DNA of 62,820 bases from Bartonella queenslandensis (GTDB taxonomy: Bacteria; Pseudomonadota; Alphaproteobacteria; Rhizobiales; Rhizobiaceae): the NCBI RefSeq assembly GCF_018155095.1, contig NZ_NAAI01000010.1, positions 1 through 62,820 of the forward strand. The letters are read 5' to 3'. The translations under genes were made by a program, and so were the position numbers. Shown here in pieces: positions 21,378-31,608 of this stretch (the first letter of the stretch is position 1; each line of letters begins with the position of its first letter). The notes under the pieces are model-generated. The model was not told the origin of the DNA. It did not search any database and was given only the letters and a program-made list of their open reading frames with translations.

Positions 21378-22130
21378 ATGAAACTACTCGCAGGAGCTCT
21401 TATAATAAGTGCCGTGCTATTCACCCAATTGGCTGATGCGAAAACATTAAAAATCGCGAGTGAAGGCACTTATCCTCCCTTTAGTTATATTGACTCAAAT
21501 AACCAACTACAAGGATTTGATATTGATATATCTAATGCACTTTGTAAAAAAATGAATGTTGAATGCACCATTGTCACGCAAGATTTCGAGGGAATGATCC
21601 CCGGACTTATTGCAAAAAAATATGATGCGATTGTAGCTTCCCTCTCTCATACACAAGAGCGTTTACAAAAAATTGACTTCACAGATCCTTATTACGATAC
21701 AGCACTGGCTGTCATTGTTACCAAAGATTCGGGAATTAAGGAAATCTCGACACAAAGCTTTAGAGGTAGAAATCTTGGTGTGCAATCAAATACAACACAA
21801 GCTGCTTATGCAGAAGATCATTATGCCTCTAAAGGGATCAAGATCAAGCTCTACCCTTCCACGATAGAAGTGAATCGTGACCTTTTAAATCATCGACTTG
21901 ATTTGATTATTGTGGATAAATTACAAGCATTAAACTGGCTTAAAAATGAAGGAAGAGATTGCTGTCTCCTCTTAGGAACTCTGGAAGAAACAAAATTTCC
22001 TGTTGCAATTGCCATCCGTCAAAACAATAATGATCTTAAAAATAAGTTCAATGAAGCTCTAAAAGAGATCCGTTTGGATGGAACTTATGAGAAAATTATG
22101 AAAAGATATTTTGCAAGCGATGTTTATTAA
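21378..22130 (+). CDS. polar/basic amino acid ABC transporter, periplasmic binding protein (copy 2)
   Basis: A 250-residue paralogue of the preceding gene with the same signal peptide pattern and pocket motifs. The differences fall partly around the first pocket segment (SEGTYPPFSYIDSNNQ in place of SDASYPPFSYIDSNNE) and in the C-terminal helices, so ligand range or affinity could differ. The LCKKMNVECT Cys pair is kept. Its ATG has TAGGAGAATATC upstream. It sits 78 bases before the first permease gene, so it is the copy most directly joined to the transporter. Confidence 0.9.
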   Translation: MKLLAGALIISAVLFTQLADAKTLKIASEGTYPPFSYIDSNNQLQGFDIDISNALCKKMNVECTIVTQDFEGMIPGLIAKKYDAIVASLSHTQERLQKIDFTDPYYDTALAVIVTKDSGIKEISTQSFRGRNLGVQSNTTQAAYAEDHYASKGIKIKLYPSTIEVNRDLLNHRLDLIIVDKLQALNWLKNEGRDCCLLLGTLEETKFPVAIAIRQNNNDLKNKFNEALKEIRLDGTYEKIMKRYFASDVY

Positions 22131-22208
22131 ATATCACTGTAATATTTAAATGAAGCCCACTGTTTATTTCTAAAAACATTATCTAACCCTTTCATGAGGA
22201 ACACGAGG

Positions 22209-22931
22209 ATGATTGAAAATTTAGCATTGCTATCATTTAGCAATGGTGGATGGGGAATGGTTATACTTTCTAGTGCAGGAATGACATTGTCGTTGGCGTT
22301 ATGTTGTGGACTTTTAGGACTCCCTCTAGGGCTTCTAAATGCTGTGATGATTCGATCCAATATTAAGATGGCTAAAGCTATGGCGCGTCTCTTTTCAACG
22401 GTGTTTCGTGGGCTACCAGAACTTTTAACCTTGTTTTTAGTGTACTACGGGTTACAAAGCCTCATTCAAAATATCTTTGACTATTTTAATCTTGAAGTCA
22501 TGTTCAGTATCAATGCTTTCGTTGCTGGTGTTCTTGCATTGAGTATGGTTTTTGCCGCTTTTTCTTGTGAAGTTTGGCTTGGAGCCTTCAACATTTTTGA
22601 TAAAGGGCAATATGAGGCCGCCAAAGCTTTAGGCCTTTCACGGTCAACCACATTCTTTCGTATTGTCTTTCCTCAGCTCATCCGAAATGCCCTGCCAGGA
22701 CTTTCCAATAATTGGCTTACTTTACTGAAAGATACATCCCTCGTTTCAACCATCGCGCTTGTTGATCTTATGCGACAAACGAATTTAGCTGTCGCTGCGA
22801 CCAATAAACCCATGCTATTTTACCTTGTCGCATGTTTACTCTATTTATTATTTTCAGCATTTTTTTCTGTAATCTTACGCCATTTGGAAACATACACTCA
22901 AAGAGGCTATAAAAAGGTAACAAGTCAATGA
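22209..22931 (+). CDS. amino acid ABC transporter permease (HisQ/ArtQ type)
   Basis: A 240-residue inner-membrane permease of the polar amino acid family. I start at the ATG at 22209 because GAGGAACACG precedes it; the ATG at 22194 has no ribosome site. It has about five transmembrane segments and the EAA loop, here GQYEAAKALGLSRSTTFFRI followed by VFPQLIRNALPG (about 132-163), which contacts the ATPase. The stop overlaps the next start as ATGA, implying translational coupling with the second permease. It forms a heterodimer with its neighbour. Confidence 0.92.
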   Translation: MIENLALLSFSNGGWGMVILSSAGMTLSLALCCGLLGLPLGLLNAVMIRSNIKMAKAMARLFSTVFRGLPELLTLFLVYYGLQSLIQNIFDYFNLEVMFSINAFVAGVLALSMVFAAFSCEVWLGAFNIFDKGQYEAAKALGLSRSTTFFRIVFPQLIRNALPGLSNNWLTLLKDTSLVSTIALVDLMRQTNLAVAATNKPMLFYLVACLLYLLFSAFFSVILRHLETYTQRGYKKVTSQ

Positions 22932-23635
22932 TTCCTGAGTGGCTTTATTTCATTTTAAATCCTGATCTTTTAAACCGTTATGGACCTAAATTTATTGATG
23001 GTTTTATTGTTACGATTGAACTTGTCACTATCTCTTGTTCTCTTGGTTTTTTCCTTGGTATGCTTATTGCTTTTGCACGTTTATCAACGAATATATTTTT
23101 ACAATATTTTGCAAATGCTTATGTCTATTTTTTTCGTGGTTCTCCTTTATTAGCCCAACTCTTTCTTTTTTATTATGGGCTTGGTTCAATGAATAATTTT
23201 TGGCAACAGATTGGTCTATGGTGGTTTTTTCAAAACGCGTGGTATTGTTGTCTTTTTATTTTCACACTCAATTCTTCTGCTTATCAATCTGAAATCTTTA
23301 AAGGAAGTTTTCTATCCGTAACAACTGGGCAACGGGAAGCATCAAAAGCTTTAGGGCTGAGTCATTCTGTTACATTTTTTAGAGTTATTCTTCCACAAGC
23401 AATGATTGTTGCATTACGTCCCCTAGGAAATGAGCTGATTTTAATGATTAAATCAAGTGCCATTGCCTCACTTGTTACTGTTTATGATTTAATGGGGATT
23501 GCCAAACTTACTTATTCACGTACATTCGATTTTCAAGTTTACGTTTGGGCCGCTCTTATCTATCTTTTTATTGTTGAACTCATTCATCGTTTTATTGTTT
23601 TTATCGAACATCACCTCACACGATATTTACGATAA
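22928..23635 (+). CDS. amino acid ABC transporter permease (HisM/ArtM type)
   Basis: A 235-residue second permease with the same fold: N-terminal helix after FIDGFIVTIELVTIS, the FFRGSPLLAQLFL segment, and an EAA loop GQREASKALGLSHSVTFFRV at about 137-156. The ATG is inside the overlap with the previous gene. It pairs with the 22209 product to form the membrane channel of the importer. Confidence 0.92.
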   Translation: MIPEWLYFILNPDLLNRYGPKFIDGFIVTIELVTISCSLGFFLGMLIAFARLSTNIFLQYFANAYVYFFRGSPLLAQLFLFYYGLGSMNNFWQQIGLWWFFQNAWYCCLFIFTLNSSAYQSEIFKGSFLSVTTGQREASKALGLSHSVTFFRVILPQAMIVALRPLGNELILMIKSSAIASLVTVYDLMGIAKLTYSRTFDFQVYVWAALIYLFIVELIHRFIVFIEHHLTRYLR

Positions 23636-23715
23636 AATAAAATGATCATAAAAAACTTTACCAAACCAAAATGTTCAATTAATCAGCTTATTCATCAATG
23701 AAAGAATAAAACAAG

Positions 23716-24489
23716 ATGAATTTAGAAAATAATCTATCGATCTCCCCTAGTAAAAATTCTGTGATCTCTATTCGAAACCTTAATAAATGGTATGGAAATT
23801 TTCAGGTCTTACACGATATCAATTTTGATGTTCAAGCTGGTGAACATATCGTTATTTGTGGGCCATCCGGATCAGGAAAATCAACGTTAATTCGTTGTAT
23901 TAACCAATTAGAACAAGCAGAAAAAGGTTCAATCTATATTCATAACGTTGATATCCATACCGCTCCTATACAACAGCAAAAAAATGTCCTGCGAAAGATA
24001 GGAATGGTTTTTCAGAACTTTAATTTATTTCCCCACATGAGCGTTATACAAAATTGTATTTTAGCCCCTATGTCAGTTCAAGGACTTTCCAAACAACAAG
24101 CAAAAGAACGGGCAATTCGTTACTTAACGCATGTCGGTATTGAAAAACACTGTGAAAAATATCCTTTACAACTTTCTGGTGGACAACAACAGCGTGTTGC
24201 GATTGCCCGTGCACTTTGTATGGAACCTGAAGTCATGCTTTTTGATGAACCAACCTCTGCCCTTGATCCGGAAAGTGTAGGAGAAGTTTTGGAAGTGATG
24301 GCTCAATTGGCCAATACAGGGATTACAATGCTTTGCGTTACCCATGAAATGGGATTCGCAAGAAAAGTCTCAGAAAGAATACTCTTTTTAGAAAATGGAA
24401 AAATTGTTGAAGATACAAATTCTGAAAAATTTTTCACCAACCCTGAAAGTCAGCGTGCCCGCGATTTTCTTGCTAAAATTAAACATTAG
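23716..24489 (+). CDS. amino acid ABC transporter ATP-binding protein (GlnQ/HisP type)
   Basis: A 257-residue ATPase that powers the importer. Walker A is GPSGSGKST (49-57), the Q-loop is in [12 protein letters not shown], the signature is LSGGQQQR (153-160), Walker B runs into FDEPT (176-180), and the switch His is in VTHEMGFA. The N-terminal 15 residues are extra compared with the shortest members. It lies 80 bases after the second permease, on the same strand, and ends 20 bases from the convergent lpxB. Confidence 0.93.
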   Translation: MNLENNLSISPSKNSVISIRNLNKWYGNFQVLHDINFDVQAGEHIVICGPSGSGKSTLIRCINQLEQAEKGSIYIHNVDIHTAPIQQQKNVLRKIGMVFQNFNLFPHMSVIQNCILAPMSVQGLSKQQAKERAIRYLTHVGIEKHCEKYPLQLSGGQQQRVAIARALCMEPEVMLFDEPTSALDPESVGEVLEVMAQLANTGITMLCVTHEMGFARKVSERILFLENGKIVEDTNSEKFFTNPESQRARDFLAKIKH

Positions 24490-24509
24490 TCATCAAAATA
24501 TTGCTTTAT

Positions 24510-25706
24510 TTATACAATTTTGCCCCTACTTTTTAAAAGAGTGATAATTCTTTGCGCGCCGACAATCCCCGATGGGACTTCTGTTTTCATTTTCTGTTCT
24601 ACCATCTCAAAAGCATCGAGTTGAGCCTGACGCAATAAAGGATTAGATAAAAGTTGTTCTATCTGTCTTGCTAACATGCCAGGACGTATAAATTCATCCA
24701 AATATTCTGGAACAATAGGCTTATCAGCAATAATATTTGGAAGAGCAGCGCTCCATAACATTATTTTAGGAAAAATAAATAATTTAGCAAAACGATCAAG
24801 CTTATAGCAAAGAGTCATAGGAATTTTTGCTAAGGCTAATTCAAGCGAAACCGTTCCATGGGCAGCAAGAGCGACATCTGCTTGTGCAAAAGCACGCCAT
24901 TTTTCATCTTCACCAACAACAATTTCTACTTTGCTTTTCCAGCCCTGCACAAAATCACGGACTTTATCCACCAAATGGGGTAAAGTTGGTAAAATAATCT
25001 GTAAATGAGGGATTCTCTGTACAAGAAGCTCTACTGTTTCTCGAAAAATAGGCATTAAAGAGCGAAGCTCTGAATTGCGTGATCCTGGCAAAATAACCAA
25101 TGTAGGTGATGATGTCTGTTGATCACACAAATGTCTTTGTTCTGCTTGGCATTTTTTTTCTGACTGAACTCTCAAAAGGGGCGGATATGTCAAAAGGCGA
25201 TGTCCAACATAGGTGGTAGCAGGACCTCCTAAATCCTGCATAACCTTTTCTTCAAAAGGAAAAACTGCTAAAACATGATCAACAAATTCCCGCATAGCTT
25301 TTGCACGCTCTGGCCTCCATGCCCAAACGGTTGGTGCAATATATTTAACAATCGGAATAGAAGGCGCTAGAGCGCGTACCTTTTTTGCAACACGATGCGT
25401 AAAATCAGGACTATCAATAATAATTAAACAATCAGGTTGTTCTTGTGCGATAAATTTGGATAAATTGCGAATATGGAGCAACAACAACGGTAATTTTTTC
25501 AATACCTCCTTTAAACCTATTAAAGCAATATCATGAGAATCAAAAAAACTTTTTAAACCTAAAGCCTTTAAATGCCTCCCCCCAACCCCGATCAAATGAA
25601 TATTGCATTCTACTTGTTGTGATAAACAAGAAATTAAATCCGCCCCAAGAAAATCACCAGATTCCTCACCCGCAACTACAGCAATCTTTAAAAGACGATC
25701 ACTCAT
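24510..25706 (-). CDS. lpxB: lipid-A-disaccharide synthase
   Basis: Joins UDP-2,3-diacylglucosamine and lipid X to make the lipid A disaccharide; a GT-B glycosyltransferase at the inner membrane. It is 398 residues from the ATG at 25706, which overlaps the end of lpxI by 8 bases; a start five codons earlier is possible. Family marks are VVAGEESGDFLGA near the N-terminus, FDSHDIALIGLKEVL, PTVWAWRPERA and VILPGSRNSEL, then HGTVSLELALAKIPM. It is the last gene of the long envelope operon. Confidence 0.95.
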   Translation of the reverse strand: MSDRLLKIAVVAGEESGDFLGADLISCLSQQVECNIHLIGVGGRHLKALGLKSFFDSHDIALIGLKEVLKKLPLLLLHIRNLSKFIAQEQPDCLIIIDSPDFTHRVAKKVRALAPSIPIVKYIAPTVWAWRPERAKAMREFVDHVLAVFPFEEKVMQDLGGPATTYVGHRLLTYPPLLRVQSEKKCQAEQRHLCDQQTSSPTLVILPGSRNSELRSLMPIFRETVELLVQRIPHLQIILPTLPHLVDKVRDFVQGWKSKVEIVVGEDEKWRAFAQADVALAAHGTVSLELALAKIPMTLCYKLDRFAKLFIFPKIMLWSAALPNIIADKPIVPEYLDEFIRPGMLARQIEQLLSNPLLRQAQLDAFEMVEQKMKTEVPSGIVGAQRIITLLKSRGKIV

Positions 25707-26571
25707 GACCAACCTTTTCAAATGTTTCTATAAATAGAGAATGTTTATTGGCTTTTTCTATTGTTGTTTTTACCGATAATATTAGACTTCTATTTGCCTC
25801 CACTGCAATACCGGATAAACCACTCTTTGCAATATTCATTATTGTTGTGGGCCCAATTGATGGCAAATCAACGCGATTATCCTGTTGTGGTTTTGCACAT
25901 TTAACAAGAACACCACCTTTAGGGGGGATTTGCCCTCTTTCTCGCATTTCACAAACACGCCACAACATATTATCAGTTCCCTCAGCGCCCTCCAGAGCGA
26001 CCACCCTTCCTTGAACAACGACAACGGCTTGCCCGATATCCAATTGACCTAAAAGCTTTGCTGCTCGTGCTGCTAAAAAAATATCTTTCTTCTCTTTCTG
26101 TGTAGCACGCCGTACTGTTAAATTAAATCCTACGGGTGCTAAAAGATCTGGGACTATTTCGTGAGCACCAATAACACAAAAACCATGCGCCTCAATAACC
26201 CGTATAAAAGCTTTTAATAATGCATCGTCCCCCTTTCTCAAAGCTCCGATCAACTTGGGAAGAGCTAAAAATGTCGTCCAGTCCAGTCGCAATTGTGTAA
26301 GAAGTGGTCGTTTTTTCACACCACCTGCCAAAACAACATTATAAACTCCAGCCTCTTTTAAAACTTTAACGAGTCGCGCTAACTCTACAATTGATAGCTC
26401 GCAATGTTCATAGCGATAAAGAACAGAATCTGCCTCACCCTGCAAAAGCACAAGAAAAGGATTCTCGCCACTCTTCTCAAGAGCCTGCGCAACAGTGATC
26501 GGCAGAACACCACTTCCTGCTATAATAGCAGTACGGCCTGTAAGAAAATTTCTGGCTCCCCAAACCGGCAT
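25699..26571 (-). CDS. lpxI: UDP-2,3-diacylglucosamine pyrophosphatase LpxI
   Basis: Hydrolyses UDP-2,3-diacylglucosamine to lipid X between the LpxD and LpxB steps. It is 290 residues of the DUF1009/LpxI family, with IIAGSGVLPI near the N-terminus, GDDALLKAFI in the middle and PSIGPTTIMNIAKSGLSGI towards the end. LpxI replaces the unrelated LpxH of E. coli in many alphaproteobacteria, and the gene order lpxA-lpxI-lpxB supports it. The start at 26571 has AAGGAT upstream, overlapping the lpxA stop. Confidence 0.93.
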   Translation of the reverse strand: MPVWGARNFLTGRTAIIAGSGVLPITVAQALEKSGENPFLVLLQGEADSVLYRYEHCELSIVELARLVKVLKEAGVYNVVLAGGVKKRPLLTQLRLDWTTFLALPKLIGALRKGDDALLKAFIRVIEAHGFCVIGAHEIVPDLLAPVGFNLTVRRATQKEKKDIFLAARAAKLLGQLDIGQAVVVVQGRVVALEGAEGTDNMLWRVCEMRERGQIPPKGGVLVKCAKPQQDNRVDLPSIGPTTIMNIAKSGLSGIAVEANRSLILSVKTTIEKANKHSLFIETFEKVGHE

Positions 26572-26573
26572 TT

Positions 26574-27398
26574 TTAATCCTTATGTTCTGTTATTCTATC
26601 ACCCTCAAATTTTGGTGTACAATAAAAACGTTTTCCTTCTTCTTTAATAAAACGAACAACGTCAGCAACAGAACGAGAAGAAGGATAGCAATAAGCAACA
26701 TCATTGACACGCTCTTTAAATGGTTTTCTATGATCAAAAAGCATGACAACCGCATGACGGAGTGCGTGAATATCCTGACGCTCAAGCCCTGCACGCTTCA
26801 TACCAATAATATTGAGTCCGGCAAGTTTTGCCTGCACACCAACAGCTGTTCCATAAGGAATCAAATCACCTACCAGTGCAGATACACCACCGATAAATGC
26901 GTGATGCCCAACACGAACAAATTGGTGAACAGCAGCACCACCACCGATAATCACATAATCACCAATCGTAACATGACCGGCAATCATTGCATTATTAGCA
27001 AAGGTTACATGATTGCCTACATGACAATCATGAGCGACATGCGCATAACAAAAAAATTGGCAATTATCACCAACAACGGTCATTCCCTCACTTGAATCCG
27101 ATCCTCTATGCATTGTTACGCCTTCACGAATCGTACAATTCTTACCAATAGAGAGAGTCGTCCTCCCCCCTTTATGTTTATTATTTTGCGGATCAGCCCC
27201 TAAGACTGCATGAGAAAATACTTTACTCTTGGCTCCTAACGTTGTCTTTCCCATTATTACAACATGACTTGTCAAACTACATTCATCACCAATAACAGCC
27301 TCTGAACTAATATGGCAAAATGGTCCAACGCGTACATTCTCACCAAGCTGCGCTCCCTTCTCCACAAGAGCAGTTGGATGGATTTTCGTACCGGACAT
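26574..27398 (-). CDS. lpxA: acyl-ACP--UDP-N-acetylglucosamine O-acyltransferase
   Basis: First committed step of lipid A synthesis. A 274-residue left-handed beta-helix trimer: many hexapeptide repeats (for example GENVRVGPFCHISSEAVIG), the catalytic His in AHVAHDCHVGN, and a C-terminal helical part with LFDHRKPFKERV. It begins about 24 bases after fabZ and ends 2 bases before lpxI. Confidence 0.96.
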   Translation of the reverse strand: MSGTKIHPTALVEKGAQLGENVRVGPFCHISSEAVIGDECSLTSHVVIMGKTTLGAKSKVFSHAVLGADPQNNKHKGGRTTLSIGKNCTIREGVTMHRGSDSSEGMTVVGDNCQFFCYAHVAHDCHVGNHVTFANNAMIAGHVTIGDYVIIGGGAAVHQFVRVGHHAFIGGVSALVGDLIPYGTAVGVQAKLAGLNIIGMKRAGLERQDIHALRHAVVMLFDHRKPFKERVNDVAYCYPSSRSVADVVRFIKEEGKRFYCTPKFEGDRITEHKD

Positions 27399-27422
27399 TT
27401 TAAAATTCCCATTAAATATCGT

Positions 27423-27890
27423 TTATTCTTCTTCAACAATCATCGCAGCAATTTCTGCTTCAGCGACGCGGACATCTTCTACTTTTGCAACACACGAAAA
27501 ACGCCTCATACCAGATCGTTTTTTCAAAAGCCGAACATGAATTTTAAGCTGATCACCAGGCATAACCGGCTTACGAAATTTGGCATTATCAACCGTCATA
27601 AGGTAAACTAAATTTGTTTGCTTATTGCCTAAATTTAAAAGGGCTATTGCTCCTGCCGTTTGTGCCATAGCCTCTAAAATCAAAACGCCAGGCATAACTG
27701 GTTTTGCAGGAAAATGTCCCGTAAAATGTGGTTCGTTAATCGTTATATTTTTAATACCAATTGCTTCTTGTTCTCCATCAATATTAACGATACGATCGAT
27801 CAACAAAAATGGATAACGGTGCGGTAATATTGATAGCAATTTTTCAATATCAACAGCCTCTAAATCTTTAATTCCTTCAGTGCTGATCAT
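27423..27890 (-). CDS. fabZ: 3-hydroxyacyl-ACP dehydratase FabZ
   Basis: Dehydrates 3-hydroxyacyl-ACP in fatty acid synthesis, competing with LpxA for the same acyl-ACP pool. It is 155 residues with a hotdog fold; the active-site segment is [19 protein letters not shown] with His59 and Glu73. [13 protein letters not shown] is typical. The ribosome site GGAGAGAAG lies inside the end of lpxD, and the ATG follows the lpxD stop after one base. Confidence 0.96.
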   Translation of the reverse strand: MISTEGIKDLEAVDIEKLLSILPHRYPFLLIDRIVNIDGEQEAIGIKNITINEPHFTGHFPAKPVMPGVLILEAMAQTAGAIALLNLGNKQTNLVYLMTVDNAKFRKPVMPGDQLKIHVRLLKKRSGMRRFSCVAKVEDVRVAEAEIAAMIVEEE

Positions 27891-27891
27891 A

Positions 27892-28938
27892 TCAGCTTCT
27901 CTCCTTTTTAACTTTTCCCATACTGCGTAACGTCGCTACTTCACGAAACCATTGTTTAAATGGTCGTGCTGGACTTCCTCCCCATTTTTCACCATCCGGA
28001 ATGTCATTCATAACACCACTACGAGCAGCAATCTGAACACATTTACCTATTACGATATGATCTGCTACTCCAACTCCCCCTCCAAGCTGAGACATATCCC
28101 CTATAGATGTACTTCCAGCAATTCCACATTGAGCGGCAATAAGGCAATAACGACCAATTTTTACATTGTGGGCAATTTGTACAAGATTATCAATCTTGCT
28201 TCCTTCTCCAATAACAGTATCCTGAAATGTTCCTCGATCAATCGTGGTGTTCGCACCAATTTCTACACCATCCTCAATAATAACGCGACCAAGTTGTGGA
28301 ATTTTCTCGATTCCAGCTTCTCCTCCAACATAACCAAAACCATCTTGCCCAATGCAAACACCAGGATAAATCTGAACCCTATCACCTATTAAAGAACACT
28401 GAACAGTTACTTGAGGAGCAATATAGCAGTCACGTCCAATACGGCAATTTTCACCGATAACAGCTGTGGATGAAATAAGAGTTCCGGCACCAATTTCAAC
28501 ATTTCTACCGATAACAGCTCCCGCTTCAATACATACATCATTGGCAAACTTAGCCGTTGGATGAATATGCGCGTGCGATGAAATCCCCTTCTGCCCTAAC
28601 CAAGGCATTGGCTTGACGGAATCAGGAAACAAAATACGACCAACCTGAGCAAAATCACGCTGCGGTGTGGATGTCACCAAAATTGCCATCGTGTCAGGAA
28701 CTTTAAAAACAATATCATTCGTGCAAAAAACAGCAATAGCAGAACTATTCTGTAGAGCATCAGAAAACTTCCGATGCTCCACAAAAACAAGAGAACCTTC
28801 CACAGCACTCTCAAGTGAAGAAAGAGCATTGATAACTTTATGAGAAAACTCTGGATTAAGAAGCTTTGCACCCGTCAACTCAGCAACATTTGCAACTGTC
28901 AATCGCCGGGACGGCGTAAAAAAAAATGTATCCGCCAT
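27892..28938 (-). CDS. lpxD: UDP-3-O-(3-hydroxyacyl)glucosamine N-acyltransferase
   Basis: Third step of lipid A synthesis. I use the ATG at 28938 ([20 protein letters not shown]), the usual family start, giving 348 residues; a TTG 13 codons upstream has a good ribosome site (AAGGA) and cannot be excluded. The N-terminal domain (1-100) is followed by hexapeptide repeats forming a beta-helix, with the catalytic His in the [11 protein letters not shown] segment and a C-terminal [13 protein letters not shown]. It lies 67 bases after bamA. Confidence 0.94.
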   Translation of the reverse strand: MADTFFFTPSRRLTVANVAELTGAKLLNPEFSHKVINALSSLESAVEGSLVFVEHRKFSDALQNSSAIAVFCTNDIVFKVPDTMAILVTSTPQRDFAQVGRILFPDSVKPMPWLGQKGISSHAHIHPTAKFANDVCIEAGAVIGRNVEIGAGTLISSTAVIGENCRIGRDCYIAPQVTVQCSLIGDRVQIYPGVCIGQDGFGYVGGEAGIEKIPQLGRVIIEDGVEIGANTTIDRGTFQDTVIGEGSKIDNLVQIAHNVKIGRYCLIAAQCGIAGSTSIGDMSQLGGGVGVADHIVIGKCVQIAARSGVMNDIPDGEKWGGSPARPFKQWFREVATLRSMGKVKKERS

Positions 28939-29005
28939 CAAAACACTTTCTCTCCCAGCTTGAGCTTTTCTCTTCAAGTTTTTCCTTCTTTAAAAACCAC
29001 TCAAA

Positions 29006-31402
29006 TCAGAATTTCGTAGAAATACCAAAATTCAATTGCTGCAAACGATCTCCCTCCTGCTTTGTTATTGGCCAAGCATAATCAAAACGCAAAGGACCAA
29101 ACGGAGAATCCCACATCAAACTCACACCTGCAGATGAGCGCCAAGCACTTTTGGTATTGGTAACAGGCGGTTCACCCTTAAAGGCGGCTTTATAATTATT
29201 GCCATAGAGCGTAGCAACATCCGCAAATAAAGCACCGCGCAATCCGAATCCTTCAGGCACAACAGGAATAGGAAACTGTACTTCAGCAGTCGCATTCATA
29301 TATGTCGTTCCCCCTAAGAAATAAACTTCACCTTTGCTGGAAACCTGACGTGGACCTATCCCATTGTATTTGAACCCTCGGATCATATCAGTATTCGCCT
29401 TAAACATATCGAAAATACGAACACCTTCTTTGCCTACTTCGTGGATATACCCACCGCCAAAGGAAAGTAAACCAACAATGTCCCTTTGATCAGAAAGAGT
29501 CTTATACATCATCGCTTTACCCGTGGTCTTCAAAAACTTCGCACTCCCACCAAGTCCTGCATATTCCTGAAGAAAATTCACATACCATCCATCATGGGGG
29601 TTTCTCATATCATCAATCGTATTATAGGTAAAACCATAACTAATTGATGAACGCTTCCAAGGGCTATGCTTAGCTGCTTGAACAATTGCACCAGAATATT
29701 TCCCATATAATTCTATTATATCACTCTCTTTGTCGAAATCATACTCTCCACCAAAATCATATTCTTCCTGTACATAAGAATAAGCAACATTCGCAGATAA
29801 TTGATTATTAATAGGTAACGAAAACCGTAGCGATCCCCCTGTCTGTCGTACATCATAGGCTTTATCAGCACGATAAGTGCTACGAAAAACATCAACGCCA
29901 GCTGATAAACGGTACCCTAAGAAATAAGGATCAACAAATGATAAATTATAATTACGGGATTTTTCTTGCCCTGCTCCTAACCCTAAACGAACGTACTGAC
30001 CACGTCCCCCAAGATTACGCTCAGTAACAGAGACTTCAAGTGACATACCAGGGCTTGTTCCTCCCGTTGTATATCCTCCAGAAAGAGAGAGATCTCCTGT
30101 TGAAGCTTCAACGACATCTATCACCAGAACAACTTGGTCAGATTGCTCGGTAGGAACCATCGAAATATTAACCGCTTTGAAGAAACCTAAACTTTCTAAA
30201 CGGCGCTTCGCCCGCTGTAATAAAGTTTGATTGTAGGCATCCCCTTCGTTTAAATCAATCTCACGACGAATGACGTAATCACGCGTTTTCTCATTGCCAC
30301 GTATATCAATACGCTGAATATAAGCACGTGTACCTTGTTCAATATTATATGAAATTGAAATTGTATGATTTGCCAAATTACGGTTTCCCCGTGGTTCAAC
30401 TTTAGCAAAAGCATATCCCGAATCAGCAACCTTATTATTAATAATTGCAACAGACTGTTCAATATCTTCTGCACTATAAACATTACCTGGCTGTGTTTTA
30501 AGCATCCCTTTTACAGATTGAACATCAATTCCATCAACATCACTTTCAACCTGAATATCACTAATTTTATAGCGCACACCCTCATCAAGAATGAAAGAAA
30601 TTCTATACTTATTGCTTGCTGCATCAAAAGTTGCTTTAGAAGAGACGACACGAAAATCTGCATAACCACGATTATAATAAAAGCGACGTAAAGCTTCTTC
30701 ATCAGCAGCGAGGCGTTCTTCACTGTAAACATCGCCTCCCAACAACTTCGAAAAAATTCCTGAAGATTTTGTTGAAATCACATCACGCAACCGACGACTT
30801 GCAAAGACACTATTTCCCTTAAAAGTGATATCACCAATCTTTGTTTTTTGTCCTTCAACAACATTAAACACCACATTAACACGCCCTTTTCCAAGGTTAA
30901 TCGTTTGAACGTTAACAGTGATATTATTACGACCAAGAGTTTTATAAGCTTCACGAATTGTATTGATATCAGCAGAAAGCTTAGCAGAATTAAAAGGCTC
31001 ATTTGGTTTTAAAGAAATAAATCGTTTAAGATCTGGATCTTTAAAAGATTTATTTCCCTGAAATAATATTTGATTGACAACCTCATATTCTTTTACGAAT
31101 ACGACCAATTTATCACCCACTTGATTTATTTTAACATCATAAAATAAACCTAATTCGAAAAGATTCTTCACAGCATGATCAACATCGCCGCTGGAGATCC
31201 CTTGTCCAGCCTTAATACCCATATTGTCTCGAATCGCCTGAGAACTTACAAATTTATTCCCACGAACCTCAATAGAACGGACTACAGATGCTTGTATTTC
31301 TCCAACCGCAGCAATTGACATAAAAACCGTCGCTGGGGCAATCATCCCCATCTTTAACACCAACACAGATGCCGCATTTAAAAACTTTGAATTCGTAGTC
31401 AT
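29006..31402 (-). CDS. bamA: outer membrane protein assembly factor BamA
   Basis: Core of the machine that inserts beta-barrel proteins in the outer membrane. It is 798 residues. It has a signal-like N-terminus (about 1-38, ending near IQASVV), five POTRA domains to about residue 420 (the first begins IRSIEVRGN-like with VRSIEVRGNKFVS), then a 16-stranded barrel. The barrel lid motif is in MIRGFKYNGIGPR, and the final residues FGISTKF end in Phe as in most barrel proteins. It lies between rseP and lpxD as in most proteobacteria. Confidence 0.96.
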   Translation of the reverse strand: MTTNSKFLNAASVLVLKMGMIAPATVFMSIAAVGEIQASVVRSIEVRGNKFVSSQAIRDNMGIKAGQGISSGDVDHAVKNLFELGLFYDVKINQVGDKLVVFVKEYEVVNQILFQGNKSFKDPDLKRFISLKPNEPFNSAKLSADINTIREAYKTLGRNNITVNVQTINLGKGRVNVVFNVVEGQKTKIGDITFKGNSVFASRRLRDVISTKSSGIFSKLLGGDVYSEERLAADEEALRRFYYNRGYADFRVVSSKATFDAASNKYRISFILDEGVRYKISDIQVESDVDGIDVQSVKGMLKTQPGNVYSAEDIEQSVAIINNKVADSGYAFAKVEPRGNRNLANHTISISYNIEQGTRAYIQRIDIRGNEKTRDYVIRREIDLNEGDAYNQTLLQRAKRRLESLGFFKAVNISMVPTEQSDQVVLVIDVVEASTGDLSLSGGYTTGGTSPGMSLEVSVTERNLGGRGQYVRLGLGAGQEKSRNYNLSFVDPYFLGYRLSAGVDVFRSTYRADKAYDVRQTGGSLRFSLPINNQLSANVAYSYVQEEYDFGGEYDFDKESDIIELYGKYSGAIVQAAKHSPWKRSSISYGFTYNTIDDMRNPHDGWYVNFLQEYAGLGGSAKFLKTTGKAMMYKTLSDQRDIVGLLSFGGGYIHEVGKEGVRIFDMFKANTDMIRGFKYNGIGPRQVSSKGEVYFLGGTTYMNATAEVQFPIPVVPEGFGLRGALFADVATLYGNNYKAAFKGEPPVTNTKSAWRSSAGVSLMWDSPFGPLRFDYAWPITKQEGDRLQQLNFGISTKF

Positions 31403-31608
31403 TGACTTTTTTACCTTACTCTTATTCCTTGGACATGATGCCTTAAAAAGCTAACTGCCATGGCAATCTTTTTACAGCGAGACTTTATCATCCCTTAATT
31501 ACTCATTTTATAATGCACAATGCCACACTATTTTGCAGACATGGTAAACAACCCTCAATTTATTTTTGCTATTATTACCCAATTTACAAAGCGTTTTCCA
31601 TAATTTAA

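Noticed and set aside
24490..24509. A shared terminator between the ABC ATPase gene and lpxB
   Set aside because: The gap is only 20 bases and holds no stem-loop.
29006..31402. Open frames on the plus strand opposite bamA and lpxA as genes
   Set aside because: They overlap strongly supported genes, lack ribosome sites and have shadow-like Asn/Thr/Ile-rich translations.
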